Origin: Marinirhabdus sp963793275
GTDB taxonomy: Bacteria > Bacteroidota > Bacteroidia > Flavobacteriales > Flavobacteriaceae
Direction: 5' to 3'
DNA length: 64,000 nt
Assembly (NCBI GenBank): GCA_963793275.1
Contig: CAWBZL010000003.1
Coordinates: 434,001 to 498,000, forward strand
How positions within the stretch are numbered: the stretch's first letter is position 1; every line of letters begins with the position of its first letter. Position numbers and translations under genes: made by a program. Shown in pieces: positions 45,921 to 53,523 of this stretch. The notes under the pieces are model-generated. The model was not told where the DNA came from and did no database searches. It worked only from the letters and a program-made list of their open reading frames with translations.

Positions 45921-47399
45921 TTATTGCGTTTTAGGCTGTCGTAACATCTTAATTTTTATTCTAAAAGCAGCAAAAATGAGTGTCATAAATGGGCTTAACC
46001 AATTAAAGACCGCATAGAAAAAGTATTCGGCAACACCTACACCCAGTACACCACTCTGATAGGCTCCACAAGTATTCCAGGGGATTAATACCGAAGTCAC
46101 CGTACCGCTATCTTCCAGGGTTCTGGATAAGTTTTGTGGCGCCAGACCCTTATCTTCATATGCTTTTTTAAACATTTTTCCAGGAATAACAATAGCGAGG
46201 TATTGGTCACTTGCCACTGCGTTCAATCCTAAACAGCTTATTACGGTACTTGCAAACAGTCCAAAGATACTGCTGGCCAGAGAAAGCAAGGATTTTGTAA
46301 TTCTTGACAGGGCTCCAATGCCATCCATCACACCACCAAACACCATAGCGCAAATTATTAAGTAAATGGTCCAGAGCATTCCTTCCATACCACCTGCAGA
46401 AAATAAATCGTTTAGCTTCTCATTTTCGGTGACGATAGCGGTATCTGTAAGTATAGATTGTACGATTGCTCCAATCGAAGAATCTGCCAGACCCGCTAAG
46501 ATTTCAGCTTGAAAAACAACTGCAACTACAGCGGCCGAAATTACACCAACTGCCAAGGCAACCAGTGGTTTAGTTTTCATTAAAATGAGTACAATTACTA
46601 TTACAGGTACTACAAATAACCAGGGCGTTATAGTAAAGGTGGCATCTATCGTTGCGAGTAATCCACTAATATCTGCGTCCCCGCTTACCTCTACGGTGGC
46701 ACTTATTATCGCAAAGACAATAAGTGTGATAATAATGGTTGGTACTGTAGTCCACGCCATGTATTTAATATGGGTAAACAAATCGGTTCCTGCCATGGCT
46801 GGTGCTAGGTTTGTAGTATCACTTAAAGGAGACATTTTATCGCCAAAATATGCACCGGAAATCACAGCTCCGGCTATCATTCCCGGATTTATACCTAATG
46901 CTGTTCCAATACCTACCAGGGCAATTCCTACGGTAGCGGAGGTGGTTCAGGAACTTCCTGTGGCAATAGAAATTATTGCAGAAATAATTACAGAAGCCGG
47001 AAGAAATATTTCCGGGCTTAGCACTTGTAATCCGTAATAAACCATCGCAGGAATAACACCACTTATAAGCCAGGTGCCTGCCAACGCGCCCACCAAAAAA
47101 AGAATCATAATAGGAATAAATACACTTTTTAGGTTTTCCCATACTTCGGAAAGCATCACTCCAATGGAAACTTTGTTTAAAAAACCAACAACTGCCGCCA
47201 CAACGCCTCCCATTAACAGAATAAGCTGGTTTGTGTAGCCTCCTAACCATTCCTGTCCTTCCACAAAAAAGATATTGTAGGCAAGCAATCCCATTAAGAT
47301 AACAACCGGAATAAGTGCTTCCCAGATTGAGAGCTCATTGTTATCCATTATGTGTTGTTGTTCAATGTCTATTTCGGAGAGGTTGTCTTTATCGCTCAT
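45921..47399 (-). pseudogene. nhaC: NhaC-family Na+/H+ antiporter gene with an in-frame TGA
   Basis: A 492-codon NhaC-type carrier with ten or more membrane segments (VILMGLLAYNIFFVEG, VFIPIMILFLVGALAGTWLI, AGAVISGAYFGDKMSPLSDT). The conserved motif ATGSSWTTSATVGIA is ATGSS-TGA-TTSATVGIA here: the stop is at 46947-46949 and the frame continues unbroken on both sides. The Trp codon TGG would become TGA by one G-to-A change. The normal start is MSDKDNL (47399). NhaC proteins exchange Na+ for protons at high pH or salt. Translation beyond the stop could restart at MIAGAVIS (46880), but a split carrier is not expected to work. Confidence 0.85.
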
Positions 47400-47641
47400 A
47401 ATTGGATTGGCTGTTTTGAAATGTAATGTTACGATTTTGATTAGTTGTATGCAAATTAGAGATTTTTGAAGAAAGATTATATTACAGATCAAAGAGTTGA
47501 TCGGATTGAAAATTGATGAAATTTTAATTGTAAAATTGATTTTCGTTAAAATGAATCTTTATGCAGTTAAACTACTTGATTAAATAGTTTCATTAAGAAT
47601 AAATTGTGAGTTTTCAAAAATCCAGCTTTTTCACTACTGCG

Positions 47642-47649
47642 TATTTTTG
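47642..47649 (+). promoter_or_regulatory. Candidate -7 box for the YadA-like gene
   Basis: TATTTTTG fits TAnnTTTG, 25 bp before the ATG at 47674. Confidence 0.45.
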
Positions 47650-47673
47650 TTTAAACACTAAGTAAAACCCATC

Positions 47674-49145
47674 ATGAAGCAATTATACTCCTTATTATTC
47701 CTCTTGTTTATTGGCAATTTAACTGCGCAGGTTGGTATTGGAACTATTTCGCCAAGAGCTGCTCTGGAAATTTCTGATACAAACAGCGGTTTTCTAATTC
47801 CACGTATTGCATTGTCTGGAAATAATGATATTACTACAGTGGTTAATCCACAAGGATTAGCGCTTGTAGAAGGAACTATGATCTATAATACGAATGCTGT
47901 TTCAGGTGCTAATGCCATTGAGAAAGGTTTTGTGTTTTGGAATGGATCGGTTTGGACACCCTTATCGGTTGCAGGTGTTGGTGGATCTGGCTGGGCTTTA
48001 ACAGGAAATACAATTAATAATACTACTTTTCTTGGAACCACGAACAGTGAAAGTCTAAAAGTACGAGTAAACAACAATCTATTTTCAGAATATAAAACAA
48101 ATGAATCTTTCAATATAGGTCGTAATTCAGCAACAACGGCAGCAAGAGCAATGGCTATTGGTTATGAGTCTTCAGCAACCAACAATGAAGCAGCAGCCTA
48201 CGGAAGATCAACCTTGGCAAGTGGCGCAAGGTCAACAGCATTAGGATACGAAGCTACAGCAACTGCAGACGATGCACTTGCCGCGGGGCGTAATGCAGAT
48301 GCAAAAAATGCAAGAAGCGTTGCGATTGGTTTTAATGCCATTGCGAGTGGAGATGATGCCACGTCTTTGGGTCGTGATGCCAAAGCCCAGAATGCCAGAA
48401 GTATTGCTTTAGGCTCAAATGCTCTTACAAGCGCAGATGATGCTACTGCTGTGGGTGATAATGCCACAGCTAGCGGTGCACGTTCTACTGCAATTGGCGA
48501 TGATTCACGAGCTACTGCAGATGATGCTACTGCTATTGGAAACTCTTCGCGTTCCCTGGGCCACGTTCCATAGCTCTTGGTAGAGGTGCTCAAGTTCCTT
48601 CCGGAATTACAGATGCAATAGCACTAGGTTCTGGAGCATCTGCTAATGGTGTAAATTCTATAGCCATAGGGAATAGTGTTACTGCCAGTGCTAACACAGT
48701 GAGAATTGGTGGGGCGGGTACTACGAGTATTGGAGGTCCTCAGCCTTGGACCAATACATCGGACGGAAGGTTTAAATTTAATGTAAAAGAAAATATTCCT
48801 GGTCTAGAGTTCATAACGAAATTACGTCCTGTAAGTTATCAGCTAAACCGTCAAAAGTTGAACGGTTTTTACAATGGAACAGAGGAAGTATCTAATTTAG
48901 CCAGTTATGAAACCGGTTTTATTGCCCAGGAAGTTGAATTAGCAGCTAAACAAATTGGATACGACTTTAATGGAGTCTATAGACCCACTGACTTATCTAA
49001 AGATACGTATGGAATTGCCTATGCTACTTTGGTAGTTCCTTTAGTTAAAGCAGTACAAGAACAACAAATGAATATTGAAAAGCAGCAAAAAGAAATTGAA
49101 GAATTGAAGAGTATGGTAAAACAACTTTTGAATTCAAAAAAATAG
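47674..49145 (+). pseudogene. Secreted fibre-like protein: YadA-type head repeats plus S74 chaperone domain, frameshifted
   Basis: A signal peptide (ending LTAQ) is followed by the VGIGTISPRAALEIS module, then from ~residue 150 four 28-residue head repeats of YadA type (ARS-A-G...A-A--DDA-A-G). The frame breaks after SRSLG at ~48561 (stop at 48573). One base added there gives GPRSIALGRGAQ and runs on to 49145 through the Peptidase_S74 intramolecular chaperone domain (TSDGRFKFNVKENIPG, GFIAQEVELAAKQIGY) and a C-terminal coiled coil. The corrected length is 490 residues. Such proteins are trimeric fibres whose S74 domain assists trimer folding. A deletion in a C run is the likeliest lesion. Confidence 0.8.
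48226..48561 (+). repeat. Four 84-bp repeats encoding 28-residue YadA-head units
   Basis: Units begin at 48226, 48310, 48394 and 48478, exactly 84 bp apart. Each encodes A-R-S-x-A-x-G ... x-D-D-A-x-x-x-G and is made of two 14-residue head repeats. A fifth, diverged unit follows the frameshift. Confidence 0.85.
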
Positions 49146-49168
49146 AACTAATAATTATTTTACAGTCC

Positions 49169-49209
49169 AAAAAGCTCCGTAAACTTTCTCTGTTGCGGGG
49201 CTTTTTTTT
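49169..49209 (+). terminator. Terminator after the YadA-like gene
   Basis: Stem AAAAAGCTCCG/CGGGGCTTTTT (one G-U pair) with a 16-nt loop and a run of eight T. Confidence 0.8.
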
Positions 49210-49389
49210 AGACTCTAACCTCTCATTATCTGTTACAAATAATGAGATTGTTCCTTAAAAATCAATACATAAGATTTAAATGTATGAATTCATATAGGTT
49301 TTTCATCTGTATAATTTTCAACTTTGTGTTCCCTTAATTCATATGTTGAACTTAACCTACCAGGCTATGCGTTGTTTAAATAAAATAAC

Positions 49390-50133
49390 ATGAAATTTTT
49401 ATTAACTTTTATTTTAATGTGGATGGCGGTCCCCGTAGTGGCCATATCCCAAATAGGTATAGGAACCACATCGCCAGACCCGTCCACAATTTTGCATGTG
49501 GATTCCAATGAAAAGGGAATATTAATTCCTAATGTTAGCCTGCCGTCTATCCTAACTACTCAATTAGATGGTACTAATACAGCTGCAGAAGGTCTATTAA
49601 TTTATAATACAAATCCAACAACAACAGGGGGTGATGGAATTGGGTATTACTATTTTTCATCCAGTGGTCGATGGGAAAAAATCATGACACCTTCGTCGGA
49701 GGTTGGATTGGTTCCTATTGGTAGTATAATTGCATGGCACGGTTCCCTAGCGGGTGTAGGTGCACTCCCAGAGGGTTGGCAGTTATGTGATGGTTCACAA
49801 ATAACCGATCCAACTAGTCCTTTACAGTTTTCTAGTACTCCCAATCTTAATGGAAATACAGTTTCATTATCTGGAGATGTTTCTGGGGGAAGATTTTTGA
49901 GAGGTTCCACGGTTAGTGGTTCTTTTCAACAAGATCAGACCAATAATTTATTTAGAATATCTTCATCAGCAAGTCCTGGCGGAGCTTCTACGGTAATTTT
50001 AAATCAGAATGGAGCTGTAGGATTCATTGAAACCGATGATGCCTTTGGTAATGACCTGTATAGCTTTCAGTTAAGAGGGATAGAAACCAGAGTAACCAAT
50101 ATGTCTGTTATTTGGATAGTTCGCATAAAATAA
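49390..50133 (+). CDS. Secreted tail-collar-domain fibre-like protein A
   Basis: A 247-residue exported protein (signal peptide ~1-21) opening with QIGIGTTSPDPSTILHV and a KGILIPNVSLPS strand. Residues ~107-150 read PIGSIIAWHGSLAG then PEGWQLCDGSQI, the phage tail-collar signature (G-I--W------P-GW--CDG). It ends in a beta-strand (VIWIVRIK). It is a tandem paralogue of the next gene (shared LPS(I/V)LT(T/S)QLDG and GWQLCDG blocks) and lies 12 bp before it. Likely a surface or secreted adhesive fibre; the role is unproved. No phage structural genes are nearby. Confidence 0.8.
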   Translation: MKFLLTFILMWMAVPVVAISQIGIGTTSPDPSTILHVDSNEKGILIPNVSLPSILTTQLDGTNTAAEGLLIYNTNPTTTGGDGIGYYYFSSSGRWEKIMTPSSEVGLVPIGSIIAWHGSLAGVGALPEGWQLCDGSQITDPTSPLQFSSTPNLNGNTVSLSGDVSGGRFLRGSTVSGSFQQDQTNNLFRISSSASPGGASTVILNQNGAVGFIETDDAFGNDLYSFQLRGIETRVTNMSVIWIVRIK

Positions 50134-50145
50134 TCTTTCTATTTA

Positions 50146-50907
50146 ATGAAAAAGAAAATCATATTTTATTTAGTTCTTTTAGTTAATACCTTTGGTCATG
50201 GACAGGTTATTGTAAACGATACCTCAACCGATGCATCTTCTGCGTTTTCTATAACCTCTAGTGATAAGGGTGTTCTGTTACCAAAAATAGATTTACCTTC
50301 CGTTTTAACGAGTCAATTGGACGGAATTAACACGGCAGCGGATGGCATGTTAATTTACAATACTAATTCCAGTATTATTGACGGGGATGGTGTTGGATAT
50401 TATATGTTTAGTGCCTCCTTAGGAAAATGGGAAAGGGTACTCACCCCTAAAGCTACTATTGGAATTTTACCTATTGGTAGTATTGTAGCGTGGCACGATA
50501 AAATAGATTTTCCAGCTCTTACATTATCCGAAGGTTGGCAGTTATGTGATGGAAGCGTTGTTTCCGATACTGAAAGTCCCTTGAACGGTATGGCAGTACC
50601 AGATCTTAATGGAGGAACCACTTCAGAAGCAGGAGATTTGTCAAGTGGTAAATTTTTAAGAGGAGGTGCAGTTAGTGGATTATTTGAAACTGACCAAGCC
50701 AACACTCTTTCAGAGATTCGTTCATCTACTGCATCAGGAGGTTCTTCCGTGGTTCTTTTAAATGAAAACGGTTCCATCGGAAATTTAACCACCGATGATG
50801 CGGACGGAGGAGCTTTTGGTAGTTCAGATAAGTATGGATTCTATTTGAGGGGTATCGAAAATAGAGTTGTTAATATGAGTATTAAATATATAATCAGAAT
50901 CAAATAG
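50146..50907 (+). CDS. Secreted tail-collar-domain fibre-like protein B
   Basis: A 253-residue paralogue of the preceding gene. Signal peptide (~1-19, ending FGHG), strand KGVLLPKIDLPSVLTSQLDG, collar motif PIGSIVAWHDK then SEGWQLCDGSVV, and C-terminal NRVVNMSIKYIIRIK. It replaces the VGIGT.SP opening with VIVNDTSTDASSAFSI, so the first ~30 residues diverge while the rest aligns throughout. It ends 1 bp before the convergent PLP-enzyme gene. Confidence 0.8.
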   Translation: MKKKIIFYLVLLVNTFGHGQVIVNDTSTDASSAFSITSSDKGVLLPKIDLPSVLTSQLDGINTAADGMLIYNTNSSIIDGDGVGYYMFSASLGKWERVLTPKATIGILPIGSIVAWHDKIDFPALTLSEGWQLCDGSVVSDTESPLNGMAVPDLNGGTTSEAGDLSSGKFLRGGAVSGLFETDQANTLSEIRSSTASGGSSVVLLNENGSIGNLTTDDADGGAFGSSDKYGFYLRGIENRVVNMSIKYIIRIK

Positions 50908-52116
50908 CTACAATACTCCAACGTCAACCATACACTTCTTCATCATTTTATACGTGCGCTCTATATCTGCATCTAAACCAATAGAAAAACGTATCAATCC
51001 ATCTGTTAAACCCATCTCGGCTTGTTCGTCTTCTGGTATTTCTGAAGAAGTAGATGAACCTGGAGCGCTAAATAGTGTTTTGTAAAACCCTAAACTTACT
51101 GCCAAGTAACCAAGATTACGTTCCTGCATTAACTCCATCAATTCATTTGCTTTATCAAGTGAACCTACGTCTATGGTTAGCATGCCTCCAAAACCATATT
51201 GAGGATTCATTTGTTTTTTCATCAGTTCGTGTCCAGGATGGCTATTAAGCCCTGGATAAACCGTACGTAATCCATCTGCTTCAAATTTTTCGGCAAGGAA
51301 TAGCGCATTTTTACTGTGCTGTTGCATTCGTATGTGCAAGGTTCGCAGGTTTTTTAAAATGGAAGCCGCTCTCAAACTATCCATTGAAGCTCCTAACAAC
51401 ATACAGGCACCATCATTCACGTTGCGAAGTGTATCTATTAATTCTTGAGATCCACATACCACACCACCCATGGTGTCACTGGCGCCGTTTATAAATTTGG
51501 TTAAGCTGTGCATTACTACATCTGCTCCCAATTTGGCAGGAGAAATTGTTAAGGGTGAAAAAGTATTGTCTACTAATAATTGTACGCTGTGCTTTTTGGC
51601 TATTTTGGCTAACCCTTCAATATCGGCTATTTCTAGTAACGGATTGGAAACACACTCGCAAAAGATCACCTTTGTTTCTGGCCTGATGGCTGCTTCAACA
51701 GCTTCCAATTTTGTGATATCTATAAATGAGGTATGAATGTCCATTCTAGGTGTAAAATTCTTTAAGAAAGCATAAGTTCCTCCATAAATTGTTCTACTAG
51801 AGACTATATGGTCTCCTGCCTGGCAAAACTGAAGTAGCGTTGGCGTAATAGCTCCCATCCCGCTGGCTGCAACATTTGCTGTTTCGGTTCCCTCCATGGC
51901 CGCAAGTGCTTCTCCTAAATACAAATTGGAAGGAGTAGAGTGTCTTGAATACAAATAACATCCGTCTGCATTACCTTCAAACGTATCGAACATGGTTTTT
52001 GCTGAAAGGAATGTATAGGTTGAAGAATCTGATATAGAAGGATTAACCCCTCCAAATTCACCAAAGTATTGAAGGTCCTGTATATTGTTTGCCGGCTTAA
52101 AATCGTGCTTACTCAT
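50908..52116 (-). CDS. Cys/Met-metabolism PLP-dependent enzyme (cystathionine gamma-synthase/methionine gamma-lyase family)
   Basis: A 402-residue fold-type I PLP enzyme. The Schiff-base Lys is K207 in VVMHSLTKFINGASD. GMGAITPTLLQF is the phosphate loop and VDNTFSPLTISPAKLGADV holds the conserved PLP Asp. YSRHSTPSNLYLGEALAAMEG corresponds to the substrate/PLP loop of the neighbouring subunit. Whether it cleaves methionine or makes cystathionine or homocysteine cannot be told from sequence by eye. Divergent to an Lrp/AsnC-family regulator with a shared promoter region, which suggests regulation by an amino acid. Confidence 0.9.
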   Translation of the reverse strand: MSKHDFKPANNIQDLQYFGEFGGVNPSISDSSTYTFLSAKTMFDTFEGNADGCYLYSRHSTPSNLYLGEALAAMEGTETANVAASGMGAITPTLLQFCQAGDHIVSSRTIYGGTYAFLKNFTPRMDIHTSFIDITKLEAVEAAIRPETKVIFCECVSNPLLEIADIEGLAKIAKKHSVQLLVDNTFSPLTISPAKLGADVVMHSLTKFINGASDTMGGVVCGSQELIDTLRNVNDGACMLLGASMDSLRAASILKNLRTLHIRMQQHSKNALFLAEKFEADGLRTVYPGLNSHPGHELMKKQMNPQYGFGGMLTIDVGSLDKANELMELMQERNLGYLAVSLGFYKTLFSAPGSSTSSEIPEDEQAEMGLTDGLIRFSIGLDADIERTYKMMKKCMVDVGVL

Positions 52117-52133
52117 GTTGTTTTTATTTTAGC

Positions 52134-52164
52134 CAAATATAAAGTCTTGTAGAATTTATGTCAA
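52134..52164 (-). promoter_or_regulatory. Bacteroidota-type promoter for the PLP enzyme
   Basis: Minus-strand TTG (52162-52164), a 20-bp spacer, then TATATTTG (52134-52141). Both boxes fit. The -33 lies inside an inverted repeat (52160-52171). Confidence 0.65.
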
Positions 52165-52171
52165 TACTGAC
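52160..52171. promoter_or_regulatory. GTCA-N4-TGAC inverted repeat between divergent genes
   Basis: GTCA ATAC TGAC overlaps the -33 box of the PLP-enzyme promoter and lies between it and the Lrp gene. It is a plausible operator for the adjacent Lrp/AsnC regulator, by position only. Confidence 0.35.
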
Positions 52172-52203
52172 GATCTAATTCAGTTTTAAAAGCTGTATTT
52201 TAT

Positions 52204-52211
52204 TATTTTTG
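52204..52211 (+). promoter_or_regulatory. Candidate -7 box for the Lrp/AsnC gene
   Basis: TATTTTTG (perfect TAnnTTTG). Leader of about 55 nt to the GTG at 52273. Confidence 0.45.
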
Positions 52212-52272
52212 CTGAAATATTTTCTGATTTGGTTGCCTTTCATAGGAACTTTCAGAAAAAAAATCAAAAAAG

Positions 52273-52731
52273 GTGACATTAGATATCATAGACAAACAAT
52301 TACTGAGACACCTTCAGCAAAATGCGAAGCAAACCAATAAAGAGCTTTCGTTAAAACTGAACCTTTCGGTTACCGCAATTTATGAGCGCATAAAAAAACT
52401 GGAAAGAACCGGTGTTATTGAAAAGTATGTAGCTTTGTTGGATAGTAAACAACTGGCATTAGGCTTTACTGTTTTTTGCCATATAAAACTGGTGAAACAT
52501 TCCGAAGAAAATATTACAAGATTTGAAGCCAATGTAAAGCAACTTCCTGAAGTGATGGAATGTTTTCACGTGAGTGGGGATTATGATTATTTGCTGAAGG
52601 TATTAGTGAAAGATATGGAGCATTTTAGAGAGTTTATGGTAAGTAAATTAACAAGTATGGAACACGTAGGCAGTACGACCAGCTCTTTTACTATTAACCG
52701 GGTTAAAAATACAACTGCAATAGAATTATGA
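52273..52731 (+). CDS. Lrp/AsnC family transcriptional regulator
   Basis: A 152-residue regulator with the usual order: N-terminal AsnC helix-turn-helix (IDKQLLRHLQQNAKQTNKEL then LNLSVTAIYERIKKLERTGVI) and a C-terminal RAM/effector-binding ACT-like domain (CFHVSGDYDYLLKVLVKDME). The start codon is GTG. It is divergent from the PLP enzyme with ~156 bp between, as is common when Lrp proteins control an adjacent amino-acid enzyme. It overlaps the next gene by 4 bp (ATGA). Confidence 0.94.
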   Translation: MTLDIIDKQLLRHLQQNAKQTNKELSLKLNLSVTAIYERIKKLERTGVIEKYVALLDSKQLALGFTVFCHIKLVKHSEENITRFEANVKQLPEVMECFHVSGDYDYLLKVLVKDMEHFREFMVSKLTSMEHVGSTTSSFTINRVKNTTAIEL

Positions 52732-53369
52732 AAACTAAAACAATCTATCTGTTAACTGAATTTTTTATACTTTTTATTTTGTTGCCTGTAAGTCTTGCAG
52801 TCCCTTTCAATGTATGGGTAAAAGTTGGAATGGTGGCGGTTGGTTTTATGTATATTCTTTTTGCGTTAAAGCGTTCTGAAAGTATAAAATTTCGCATAAG
52901 GAAAGACTTAGATTGGAAATCGTTCCGGAGACGCATATTGGCTACCTTCATCCTTGTAGCCATTGCGACAACAATATATGTATGGTTTCAGGATAGGGAA
53001 CTTTTGTTTTTTGTTCCGAAGAATAATCCGGGTCTTTTTATGATCATACTTTTTGTTTACACCTTATTTTCGGTATGGCCACAGGAAATAATTTACCGCA
53101 CTTTCTTTTTTGAACGGTATGAATCGCTTTTTCAGAATAAAACACTGTTCATATTTATAAATGCGATCGTTTTCTCACTGGCACATTTATTTTTCAGAAA
53201 TACTTTAGTGCTCCTACTTACCTTTATTGGCGGAATTATTTTTGGGTATACCTATTTAAAATACCGAAGCACCACAGCCGTAAGTATAGAACACGCGCTA
53301 TACGGGAATTGGTTGTTTACGGTTGGAATGGGGCAAATGCTGGCTTTTCCGGGGATGGAAACTCAATAG
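52728..53369 (+). CDS. CPBP-family intramembrane metalloprotease
   Basis: A 213-residue membrane protein with about seven hydrophobic segments. The CPBP/Abi motif is seen as PQEIIYRTFFFERY (motif 1 E...R) followed by FSLAHLFFRNTLVLLL (motif 2 His) and SIEHALYGNWLF (motif 3 His). Motif 1 usually is EExxxR; here the first Glu is replaced by Gln (QEIIYR). The family includes CAAX prenyl proteases and bacteriocin self-immunity proteins; substrate unknown. Translationally coupled to the Lrp gene. Confidence 0.88.
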   Translation: MKTKTIYLLTEFFILFILLPVSLAVPFNVWVKVGMVAVGFMYILFALKRSESIKFRIRKDLDWKSFRRRILATFILVAIATTIYVWFQDRELLFFVPKNNPGLFMIILFVYTLFSVWPQEIIYRTFFFERYESLFQNKTLFIFINAIVFSLAHLFFRNTLVLLLTFIGGIIFGYTYLKYRSTTAVSIEHALYGNWLFTVGMGQMLAFPGMETQ

Positions 53370-53445
53370 TTTTATGCGAAATGAGGTGCTTTAGACTTAA
53401 AATGCGTGTTTATTTAGGTAAGCTCCTATTCGGTGAATTAATTTT

Positions 53446-53457
53446 AACTTTAAAGTT
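53446..53457. repeat. 12-bp perfect palindrome upstream of the S41 gene
   Basis: AACTTTAAAGTT lies just before the weak -7 box (TAATTTG, 53465-53471) of the S41 peptidase gene; a possible operator. Confidence 0.35.
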
Positions 53458-53523
53458 AGTTGTATAATTTGTAGCTTTCTAGCGAAGTTTCACGTCTCGT
53501 TACAACCAAAACACGAACACTTT

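Noticed and set aside
46947..46949. UGA recoded as tryptophan or selenocysteine in NhaC
   Set aside because: TGA is a normal stop elsewhere in the window (for example at the ends of the M1 peptidase and the NarL-type kinase), and no SECIS-like hairpin was recognised. A mutation or base-call error is simpler.
48226..48561. CRISPR-like array (84-bp repeats)
   Set aside because: The repeats are contiguous coding units with no spacers and lie inside an open reading frame.
49390..50907. Prophage fragment
   Set aside because: Only collar-type domains are phage-like, both on signal-peptide proteins. No capsid, portal, terminase, integrase or att-like repeats are seen in the window.
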